Positions 14,101-26,100 of a stretch of DNA of 64,000 bases are shown here, piece by piece. The position numbers were made by a program, and so were the translations under genes. This DNA is from Numida meleagris. Its lineage: Eukaryota; Chordata; Aves; Galliformes; Numididae. Numbering within the stretch: the stretch's first letter is position 1; the number at the start of each line of letters is the position of its first letter. The DNA lies in contig NC_034422.1 in NCBI RefSeq assembly GCF_002078875.1, positions 641,988 through 705,987 of the forward strand, given 5' to 3'. Below the pieces are notes generated by a model. That model was not told the DNA's origin. It saw only the letters and a program-made list of their open reading frames with translations, and ran no database searches.

Positions 14101-17100
14101 TGATTCAATGCAATCTGCTCATTCTGCTGCTTCCCCCAAATATTGCTGTAGTAACATCCTCTGCTTTTTGCCTTACTACATAATGTTACTATTTCAGAGC
14201 ATGGAAAACACCTGCATGGATGACAGAGGCCTACAGAATTACTAGCGCCATAAGCTGCTGTGGAGATTCTCATATTCTGTGTGTAGATCAGCTTGAGAAG
14301 TTTGCACATATCTTTCTCCTTGTTTGTGAGAGAAAGGAAGAGAAGGGGAAGCTGGCAGGACTGTCTTGCTCATTCGTATTCCTTTCTCCCAGCTGTGCAC
14401 ATGGTGAGACAAAAAAGCATGCATTCTCCCACTGCATCTCTGGATTCCACACCAGGCACCCCAAATCACAGCCAGCATCACTGTCTTTAGTTGTGTGAGG
14501 GTCCGGACAAGAACATATTTGTTTCACCATTTAAACCCCAAAACATCTACTTTCAGACCTCTAATTTCCCAAGCTAAAAATCTCAGTATGCAATGGAAGG
14601 TTTGGGCTTTTTGTACTAAAAATATTTTCCTTTTACAGATATGCCTGTACAAATAAATAACCAAACACACTAGCAAGCAGTGACATCTGAGATGTCAGTG
14701 TTGCCATCATGCATTCGTCTAGGATGAGTCTTACCATGTTTGTTATTTTAAGAGCCACAGATTTCCTGCAGAACCAAGCTGCACTGACTATAAAAAAAAA
14801 CTCCAGTCCACTGATTTTTAAATGAATGCCTGTCTACCTGTTAATGGCAAAGGAAAGATACTTGAAAACTTGAGCCTTAAAAAAGGAGACAGCAGGAAAT
14901 AAAAAAATGAAAATAAAAAAACTGTAAGGTTTTTGTTTAGGTTTGTTCTGTAAGGCCCAGGATTTAGAAAGGAATCTAACAGTTTCTGGGGAACTTAATC
15001 AGGTGTATTCAGATGGCTCTGTTTCATCGAGGTTCTTGTCCTGGTTCTTCCAGTTACCTGCTGTGCAACCTTGTCTCCCTTCTCTGTGCTCTTTCTTCTT
15101 TTTTATCTCTGCCTTCCTTATCCAGTCACTGCCTGGGTCACTATATTCTCAATCCTCTGAAGCTCTAAACACACAGCTTGACATGTTGTAAGTTGCCCTG
15201 CTAAAATGTGCGACACTGCTCAAGAGCCCATTTATACACACAGTAGTATAATATATAATATATATAAATACCACAGTTGATCACCCAGTCTGGACCCATA
15301 ATGGATGCAACACAGCCATTACATGCAATTCATGTGTTTGAATACATCATTTGACATCAAAAAATCCCTGCTCTGTGAATCTCCTAGAGTATTTTGCTTG
15401 AAAGATGAAATTCCATACAGAAAATGCACCAAAATCACCAAGAGCTAATTATTTACCTGTATCTATTACAACTATACACTACTCCCCATCTCTGGACATT
15501 TCCATTGCCAGCTCCTACTATATTTGTTATCTAGAGATAAATCAGAAGTTGCAGCCTTCAGGGCATACAGTACCATGTCACAGTGCAGCTCCAAATTTAA
15601 GTCTCCTTTGTTAGTGTGAAGTCGTACATAGCCCTTCTTCTTCACATATTGGTATCTTACAACATCATCTTCAATAGCAGCTGCAACAAAGCAAAAAGCA
15701 GTAATTAGCTCTCTAGAAGTTTGTTCATCGATCAGCAAACAAATCAGATTCTACTGTCTGGCTTCTTCCTCTGGAGTACCAGGTCTTCAGGGACTGTACC
15801 CAGCAATTTATCTGATAACCTCACATTAATCTCTCTGTGCAAAACACTTTCCATTACAGAAAGCCACCAGCTCCTTGAGAGCCAACAACATAATCAGTAT
15901 TTTTAAGTCACAGAAACATTCAATATTGCATACTATAATTTTCAAGTGATGTCTACCAATCACAGACATTACTTCGAAACCAAGTAATTTCTTGTCAAAT
16001 TTGGAAGTTAAACAGGTTGTCATCAGCCAACCACAAATTGCCGACATATGAGGATCTATCCATAATGAAGCTAAATTACTGGAAACATTACTGGAAAGTC
16101 AAACGAAGGGATCAGACTAGAATATTTCCACTTCTGCCGTGTCAAAATGCCCAGTTAGTCAAACACTTTCAGTGCTCAGAGATCCACATGTTAATTGCCA
16201 TAATTCAGGAACCAAACCTAATAAACACGTAGTTTCAGTAACGCATTCAATCTTTGTTCAGTACTTCCACATTTTAGAGCCAAAAGCCAGACTTCTCTCT
16301 CCACATGGGTACGCTAACTGCTCAGCTATTTAATCAATGTTCACATTTAGTAAGGCCTATAGATTTGTATTGAGACTAGAAAACAAAAGAAAATCTTTAT
16401 ATTATTGAAATGCACTTTTGCATAGAGTATAACTTTGAGAAGTAGTAAATCAAAAGTTATCATTAAAAAATTGCCATTAATCTAATCAAAATTAGGTTAG
16501 ACCAAAAGGGTGCTAAAGATTTTGTACACAGTATGAGGTGAGATTATACTTCTACTGCTAACTGGCGTAAGCAGATACCCCATTTTGCAGGTCCTAGGCA
16601 TAGAAAATACATCAAACTGAAATTAATGAGGTAAGTAACTGCCACCCAAAGATTAAGCTAATTCATAATTGCTCCATTATTTTCAGAATGAGATCACTGG
16701 AAAATACATATGCATCTGCTTGGGGGATACATTTGCAAGGCATCATCACTGATTGCTTATCAACGCATTTCTTATCCCCACAGAAGTGTGTGTGCTCTAG
16801 GGAGCACAAACTGCAAGGCAAGCAAACAGCTTGTAAGCATGTAGATCTGGTACCTGCTTCATGGGTGGTTTCAGGTACCATCGCAGTGGAGGTGAAGGAA
16901 GCACTCACTGCGCCAGTGGAATAATGAGCCTGTTTGCAGAAGAAAAAGCAAGAGAAAATGACATTAGATCTTAGAATTTATCTATTTTAAATACTATATA
17001 AGTAGTAGATTCTATACAAGCAGTATAAACACACAACTGGCATTTATGTCATACTTCTGACCATAGGCTTTCTGCTCTAGCTCCTATAGAAAGGGACACA

Positions 17101-20100
17101 TATACGACGCAGTGATATTTCTCCATCTGTTCCCTGCAACATTTCTCCTCTAGTTAAGGCTGCCCAGGCACTGAGCTGAAGGGGCTTATTTCTTCAACAA
17201 CAATTTAATACATTATTATGCAAAGATTTTATAATCTGAGTTTACTTGTATGTCCACAGATGGAGGTATGACAGGAGTACTGCTGGCAAGGCATCTGTAA
17301 AACTCTCCAATGTTGCTGAGTAAGAGGAAGGAAAATCCAGTGAAGCACAGAGACAAAACAAACCAACCTGTGCACAGGCCCCTCTGCGTGCACAGGCACT
17401 GTCCCATGGCTCTGATTTAAGCTTCATAATTCTTTTGCAGAAAGGAAATGTCAACATCACACGTGGATTTTACAGCAAATCAGAAAGACTAATAAACACA
17501 GAGATACTTTGAGCGACTCTGGGGCAATGCTCAGAGAATATAGGCCAATGCTCTGACCACCAGGTTACACTGCCTACTACACAAGTTTATGGTTAGCCCG
17601 TTTACATCGTGACCTGACACTCCAAACACAGAGTTCATCATTGTCTCTTACCTCTTTTTTCTTCCCTAAATCTTTCATTTTTGTATAATGCTATGACACC
17701 CCGAAAACAGGACAAGTACAATACATCGTGTACACTCATTAAGAAGCTATCCTCCAGCCTCCTCATAAAAGACCATATGCTGCATTACTACTCTTTTTTG
17801 TGTAAGTATGATCAAAGAATGAGGACACAGATCTCCCAGAATTATTAAAGGAAAGAAAAATACTCTAGCTTGGCTGGAGGAAATCTATATGCAGATGACT
17901 GTTTCTTTGGATAACCATGAATACACAGTACCATGCACCTGGAAAAACATCCTTCAAAATATTCTGCAGAAAATCCTGCATTACTGTGGAAAAAACGGCA
18001 AAGCAACTGAAGTTGATTTATGTATTTGCCCACACCAGAAATGATTCACTTGCACTGCCCCTAAGGTGTGTTCCCTCTGCCAGTAACTGCAGGAAGCAAT
18101 GATAAACAAATTCAAAGCAGGAGATTGCCATCTGGGAAAAGATTCTCCCAACACATACATCACAACCACATAAGAAAGATTCCTCCTTCTTACTGTGCTC
18201 TATTTCTAAAATGTTTAGGTTCGTTTATAATGATTCAGCAAAGGGCAATTCACTGACACACACAGTGTAATCCTATGGAATCCCAGTTTGATTCTCCTAT
18301 TCTCATCTATGATAAACTTCCATGTAACTGAAAACACAAGGGATGGTATCTGTTTATCCTGCAATATTCTCTCTTCAAGAAGTAGACTGGTGCCAAAGTA
18401 CAAATTAAGTCAACTTACAGCATTCAGCTTATCCACCTTCTTCTTTTCGGGAGCCTTCATAGTAGCTGCTAGAATATCATCCCCTTTGAATTCCTTGTAA
18501 AGCTCCAGTAAAGTCTCTCGGGTCTCTGTATTTGTATTTTTCAAATAATAAGATGGATCCAATTTTGCTTTTTCTTCATCTAGATAAGACAAAGTTAAAT
18601 CATTATGAATTAAAAGAAAAATTTTATATTGTTCTCATTCAGCTTATTACATTCCTTGTTACACAAAAGTCCTCCAGATAATATTTCTACTTCTTTTTTT
18701 TTAAAAAATAAATCAGCAAATAGACCTCATCAGAAACAGTTCTAGAGGAAACCCCAAGGACTCAGGAGAGAATTTTTTCCTCCAGTTGTGTAGTATCAGC
18801 AGATATCAGCAAGCATTTAGCTATCAAAGAATCACAAAAAAACTGCAAAGCAAATTCCTTAGTTGAGATATGCACAAAGAAGAACAAAAAAAGGTATTTT
18901 ATTTTTTACTGAAATAGTTTTAGGAGTATTTTAGAAAAATGGATCAATCTTAATTTAGAGGATGCCTGCTGCCACCCAGACAGAAGGACGGGCAACACCT
19001 TGGTGATGCAGTTAATTGCACCAGAGTGCCCCGCACACAGCAGGTGAGAGCCGCCTCTGACGGGACACAGGCTTCCTGGCCTTAGTTCTGGTACAAGGCT
19101 ACTGGCAAATTATTTTTCCTCCTATGTTCAATTCTCTCTCTCCGCGTACTCTTAAAGGACACGGAAAACTTTCTGTGTCTGTACAGCACTCAGAGACAGT
19201 TCACGATTCCTAAACAAATCACATCTTTGTTTCAGAACTTATCAACATTTTTGATGTGAAAGGGCCAGTTCCAAATTTGGGCTGGTGTTTTCTTAGCCTA
19301 CCTTCAATTCAGCCTTACCTGGATCAACTACTTTTATGTTGTTCTTAACATGAAAGAAGTTAGAGACATTGAATTTATCCAGGTTTGTTGGATCCTGAAA
19401 ATAATGATAAGAAAAATATCAGGGAGCTGCACAGGCACCCATTTCATGCAACAGATCAGTTGGGAGGGCAGACAGTCCTACAATAAACTAACAGGAAGAG
19501 ACAATAAATACCATACTCTCCAGACCAGAATGGTTGGGAAAAAAAAACAACACAATTCCTTAAATTAATCAAACCCGATAGGTAACTGCCAGCCTGCTTA
19601 GTAGGCTCCTTGAGGAGCCTGGAATTCAGTCCCAAACGCAGCAGTACACACATTCTGCATGCAGAAGTTGCTAACAGACCTAAGCGGCGTCTACCTCATA
19701 CAAGGGAAAGGGTTGAGCACCTGCAGTCTCTGATCCTTTCCTTTATCCTGCAGTTTGATATAACAGCTAAGCAAATTCCCAACAGCTCTCTCCCCCATTT
19801 ATAACACTGTGCTGATTCACACGTGTTCTGTGAACCTTTGTAATGCGTTTCAAAAATACAAATTAACTCTAGAGCAAGTCTTTGCAGTCAGAGCTGTGCT
19901 GCTTTTCATAGTGAAATCTGTGCTTACAGCATGACTTCAAATATACATTTAAAATACTACAAAGGGCAATGAGAAGTGGCCTTATGAAAACTCTGTTCAA
20001 AGACCACTCAAAGAAAAAAGCAAAAATACACAGTCCATTAACTGTGAGTCTTTATACCATCCCCAGGCAAGTTTCAGCACAACTCTGACCTTCTCTTAGA

Positions 20101-23100
20101 GAGCAAGACAAGGAATGCCCACTGGTGATCTAGGCTACGTTATACTATTACTGAACTGTCCTTAATCTTCCTCTTACAGTGATGTGAGGGTTTTCTCATC
20201 AAGCTCCTCTGCAACAAAGAAAGGGCAAAGCATCAGCCCGGGACAGTCCAGGAATTTCTGGAAATTCCATCTTACAGAAGATAATTTAAAATCCATAATA
20301 CCTTAATATACTACACTTGTATGTTCAGAATGAAAATATGGCAACACACTAAGCGTAGGACTGTAACACTGACACAAACAGCATTATCCCAAACAAATTT
20401 AACAAAACTTCTCAGTCCAGCTCTGTTGTTAAGAAATCGTGACAGTTCTATCTCTGCTAAATGTAACGGTTAACTCAAGCAGAGCTGGTAGCTCCATCCC
20501 TTGCTAAACGATCTAATTATGCCCTTCATTTATAAAATCAAGCTATGCTAGTCTGCACCCTAACGATGACCTCCTGGCTTTCTTTTGTTCCATTAGCAGC
20601 CACATAATCATTTTCCATTGCTTGCTGCCCACCCCGCTATATCAACTCTGACAGATTTTCATCTGAAATGGACAGACCAAAAAATACGTATTTTAAGATA
20701 CTGCATTAGAAGCCGATCATCTCTGAACACATCTCCTGAGGAACGGGAAGTCAGGACCTGCCCCCGGGGGGTGCCCGCCCCTGCAGGCAGCCGAGCTCAG
20801 GGGACGGGGCCCTGCGCGCCCCACGGAGCTGCGGGTTGTCCCTGTGCACTGCAGGGCACTTGGACCAGACAACCTTTACCAGTCACTTTCCAGCTCAAAC
20901 GATTCTGTGATTCTACGGTTCTTTATCCATATTTGTATCCTCTGACTCCCGCGCTCACGTGTATTTTTTTATTTTGTGTGAGTAAAAATACGATCGTCCT
21001 CACATACATTTCTGCGTATATACAAGCAGAGACAATTCCAGCCTTGCGCTCTGACAGTCAGTGAGATACATGGAGAAAACCCAGACAAAGGGCTCAGCGT
21101 GTTTCCAGAAGACACAGATTGCCTGCTCCCTCCCAGACATTCCTCACTTATCACACACTGCAGCTTTTCCTGACAGGAATCACTGCCTTGCATATCAATG
21201 TGCCACCACTAAGGATGAGGTAAGGAACACAGCTTACCCTTCCCAGGAAAGGAGGAAAATAATCCGCATATTAATATTAATGCAGACAAATGGATTTACA
21301 GCAATCCACATTTCTGCCATTCATGGCAAAGCTGAAGGGCAAGACTGACTCCCAAAGCGGACTTCTCATGGGGTACAGACGGGAGGGGAGAGAGGTCAGG
21401 AGACAGCAGGGAAGATGAAGCAGATAACTTCACCGTGTTCTTCTAAATGAAGCTTCTAGATTTACTGATTTGTACATTGTTCAAAAGTAAATAGCAGTAT
21501 ATTGCAATTATTGCTGCCTTAAGAAACCCAGTGTATTGTGCTCAGAGTAGCATGACTCAGATTAGCTCAGACTGTTTTGCAGCCACGATTCATTCAGATG
21601 CTCACTGGCTTACCTCGCCTAATTGCTGGCACTGAGCAACTCTGCAAACCTGTTTGTGTTTTCCCTCCCTGCAAGGCACTTCCCGGGGCTCAATGTCTCA
21701 CTGCTGGCCTCCCCAGGGGCAGCTCGCCCACCGCAGCACGCAGGCTGCTGGGCTGCACCCCACCACCTCCTCTCCAAGCCAGCACACCCACACCACCAGG
21801 ACACAGCGAGGACCACATGCCCTGCTCTGCATCACAGTCAACTGGGCTGCCTCAATAAAAGCTTTGACTTGGAGCGTTTTCTTTTGTGCTCCTGATTCTG
21901 CACATCAGGAGTCTCACCATACACTGCGAGGAGGAAAATCCACACGTCTGCTCCAAAACCAGGAACTGAGTGCTGCCTAACTGCGCAGAAACCAGAAGCT
22001 GAGATGAACCGTGACGAGGAAATGGGCCTACTCTCACCTCAGCGTGGCTAAAAATACGTATTCCAGCTGCCACGGGCAGCAGTCTCTGGGTCCCTTCTTA
22101 AGGCTATGAACTATGAACTGAAGTTTAGCACGTTATTGACACATATACAGGCTTCAACAGGCTGCTAACTATAATGCTTATTTGATGTTTTCCTGAAAGC
22201 CCAGCTCTGAAAACAACGAATCTCAAGTTTGATTCCTCTTTTCTTTAAATCTTTCCACTTTTCTGTTTCATCTCTTTAGGGAAACAGTTTAAAGCCCATC
22301 AGTGTGAAGCAACACCTGCAGAGCCCTCAAGGTGCAGGTTAGGGCAGCACTGCTGCGGATCGCTGACTTCTCAGATGCACGACTCCCTCTCACAGTTCAA
22401 CCGGCCACAGCATTTACCAAATTACCTTCAGGAACATTACTTTCAAATGACAAAATTTGGAAGTACAACACCCGTGCTGCCTTCCTTGATAAAGCACGAT
22501 TCCAAGCACGTTACACTTAATGGGAGCTTCCAGCATATTTTAATGAAATGGCACGGCTGCTTTCCAAACAATTCCCAGGTGTCATTTAAGCTCTGAAAAT
22601 TGTATTCATGGATAAAGGCACTCAGCCCACACTGGCAGCCTCTCCCTTGGCCGCACTCTCCTCAAGGGCTTTGCATTGACTGCAGAATGATGGCAGAACG
22701 ATGGCATTAGGTTTCCTCTCCAGATCGGGGCCATACTCGCCCTCCACAGTCGCCGTGCCACGTTCCTCTCAGCCACCCTGCCCATGCATTCGTGCGGGAT
22801 TTGCCCTCAAAGAGCCCTCGGCCACAGCTGAGAGAAAGGCTGCTCTGACCTTCTGCTACACAAAGAGCAAACAAAAAAGAGACGAGGAATATCAACGAAC
22901 AGCGCGCAGCTCTGCCGCCTCCACGTTAGTTCGTTAGCGACGCTTCCTGCCGCAAATGCCAATGGCATTTCACAGCTTGTCAAGATCTACATCTTGACCA
23001 CGGCTGCTTAGGTGGTACAGAAACTGTAAAACTGACACAAAAAATATCAGTACCCACATGAAAGAGATACAAACCTGTGCAGAGAGAAAAAAAATATCAG

Positions 23101-26100
23101 AAATACTGATAATACAGAGGGAGAACCTGAGAAAAAACAACACCTGCACCACAGAAAAATGAAAGTTTGAGTGGAGTTTGTGGTAAGACCACACAGCTAA
23201 GAAAAGGCAAATACAGCGTGGGGGTAAAGAGCTACAGCCGAAAGTAAGCAGCAATGCTACGACTGCTACACTTCAGGAAGGGGTTCACGCACCGCATGTT
23301 CTTCTGACATGGTCAGCAAGATACCAAACCAGAATAGGTGACATCTTTTGCCTGAATAACTACATCGAAGTTTATGTCAACTCCAAGTCTGGAAATTAAT
23401 CTCACACACCAGGGTATGATGTTATACTTGAGGTCCTGCCCTGAGTGGCTGGAAAACATTGCACAGGTTGATGAAAAGCTGCTGCGCTACGCTCCAGGAC
23501 CTCTGCATTTCAACAGGGAGCAAGGCAATTTCTGTACATGTAAGTGCAGGAAGCACTGCGGACTCGCTGGTAAAGAGAAGCCTCTCATAGACCTAGGACA
23601 GTGGTATTAATGACTGAACAAGTGCTGCCGCTTTGTTTTTTTCAGTTCCAGATCCAAAATAATTTGTCCTTTTTAACAAGTAAGCTAAAAAGCAAAAGGA
23701 CACAAATAACTGTCACTAAAAATGAGAGTCCAGCCAAGGCAGTGCTCACCAAAACAGGTGGCAGAGAAGGGCTGTGATCAGTGTTTGAACAACGTGTAGC
23801 ACTGAGAACGGAACAAAAAGAATTTTATGCAATTACCTCTCTCCTGTAAAGAGCAATTTTTAAATTTCTTTTTAAATTACATACATTAGGAGACAGAGGT
23901 TAAGTCTGGGGTCACTTGCTATTCTGGTAACAGAACATCCCTAGCAGCTGTAGGCCTGCTGTATCAGCAAGGAAAAATGTGACTGCACAATCTGTATCAT
24001 ACATTACTCAGATTTTCCATTTATCATTTCACTCCCCAGCACAGGTACTCATCTGCTTCCTAGGACGTTCAGAGTCAGACTAAGGAAACATTATTTTCTA
24101 TCGATAAACATAGCTATTACAGACAGTCCTATTCAGCTGTTATTTGCAAAGCAAAGGATGTTTTTATAGCAACTTTCTTTATATTTGTCTTTTGGACAAA
24201 CAGCTGGGTCAGTGCTACCAAATCACTGCCAATCCCAGCGCCCTCAGATACCACAGCACTCAACTAACAGGTGGCAATGGGAAAACAAAAAAGCGATAGA
24301 TTTCAATGGAGAATGGAAAGGTTTTTTTAAGAGAAGCAGGATTTGGGACAGAGCTCTGGAGCTACAAACTGAAACACAACAGATTGCAGTCACAAACTCT
24401 GGCCAAGAACCAAAGCCACAGGTGGCAGAGCTTGGCAGGGCGAAGGCACCACACTGCACACAGTGTTGGCAGCGAGAGAACTTAGAAAGGAGACACTGGT
24501 TTGTCTTTTAACAATTTACATGAAGAAAATAACAGCAGGTTCTTACACCAAATATACATCAATACTTTGAACACCCAGGTGCCATACCATGTCCGGTTGC
24601 GTTCTGCCCACAGCTAATCAAGTTGACTTTGGGTGGCGTTTGAGTAGAATGAGAACAATCTAGGTATGGCTGCAAGTCAGCAGCAGGTGTCACGCCGTAT
24701 GTTCAATGGAAAGCGGTCAAAATCTCTTCCAGTCCAATCCCCAAAATGAGGACAGATTTGCTTTGTCTAATCTTATTTGAGAATAGTATGCCACAAGATT
24801 GTACACCACAGAAGCGTAGTTAACAGCAATCTGTAATGAGCAGCTCACTCACGATAAACCCGTCTACTCATACACTAAGAACATCGTTCTAAATGAAGGT
24901 GTGAGAGGTACAGGAACGTATGGCAGTGACTCCTTTTAGCTGGAAACTGTTCATGGACACGTTACTCCAAGCAAGAAAGAAATCCAACATGGTAAGAACA
25001 GAGTGGAGATGAAAAATATTGATAAAAAAATACATGCAGACAACAAAATTTTTGCTAGTTATTGCATTTTGGGATTTAGGAGACCAGAGGATATGTGGTT
25101 TTTATGAAAAATCGAAGCTACGCATGTAACAGGACTCTTTGTATCTATACTCATATATACACACTCTATGTATACATTCAATTCTGAACCCACAAAACGT
25201 TATCAAATATTTTCATATGACTGCATATTTCAATTATTTGCTCACAGTCATTTAGTTTTCTATCCTGACACAAATAAATAGTTTTTATGCACTCACGTTG
25301 TCATTTTTCACTGTTCCAAATCCATTAGCAACCAGGCAGTTACATTCAAGTTCCATCCAACATTCTGCTGGGAGCTCTCAATATGAGAACAGCTATGGTT
25401 TTTGCATTCCTTGAGTTAGAAACATTTTACTTTGTTGTGTTAGCCTGAAGAGTTGTAAGTCCCAAAGGAACAGAGGGAAAATATTTATAAACATAGTACT
25501 CCACACCAGGGAGCAGGGAGGAAGGGATACACTTCATTTACGTTTATACATAAATGAAATACATTTTTCTATTTGAATTAGAATGTTTTACTCCTGGTTA
25601 GTGGCAATTATCTGATGATGAGAGATGCACAGACTCATCAACCCCTTAATAACGACCCTTGAATTTTTTTGCCCTATCTTGAAACCTCGCAAGGTTAAAA
25701 CATCTGCTTTTAAACAAGCCTTAGACCTTCTTACACTATATTTCACTTGTAAATAAGTATTTCCAAAATTTGAAATACTTATTTACATTTTTACATTTAC
25801 AATACTGTTTTAATAAGGTTTTAATTTCGTTAAAAAGCAGCAAAAGAAAAACATAGGAACCCACTCAGAAAAAAACCCAAACATTCCAAAGGAAGCACTT
25901 CAAACCTTGTGGTTTGCTGCTTAACCTACTCTACATATAGAGAAACAGTTTGTAAAAAGTGCTCTTCTGAACCCCGACTGCCTTAGGTACCCTCAGAAGA
26001 ATAAGAAGGACAATCAGCTCCAACCTTAAAGTCTTACACATACAAACTTCCTAACTTGGTGTTGGCTCTCAAAGAGCTGGAGATGATCCTGGAGTTATCT

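Larger units (their letters stand above)
4160..15573. other. PPIL2 intron 12 (11.4 kb)
   Basis: The largest intron in the window. Open frames of up to about 156 codons (minus, 13839-14309) and 144 codons (plus, 10928-11362) show no recognisable domain and end at ordinary stops, so I treat them as chance. It contains a tRNA-derived SINE relic (around 11.57-11.74 kb) and a weaker SINE-like segment near 15.03-15.10 kb. No nested gene was recognised. Confidence 0.8.
15681..19318. other. PPIL2 introns 11, 10 and 9 with exons 11 and 10 between
   Basis: Introns of 1173, 1489 and 739 bp (15681-16853, 16930-18418, 18580-19318). A tRNA-like SINE head lies at 17.48-17.58 kb in intron 10. Nothing else stands out. 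Confidence 0.85.

Noticed and set aside
13839..14309. 156-codon minus-strand open frame in PPIL2 intron 12
   Set aside because: On the gene strand, but lacks resemblance to PPIL2 or any known domain, and exons 12 and 13 join in phase without it.
20618..21064. 148-codon plus-strand open frame
   Set aside because: It passes through the CR1 3' end, which is non-coding, and shows no protein family.
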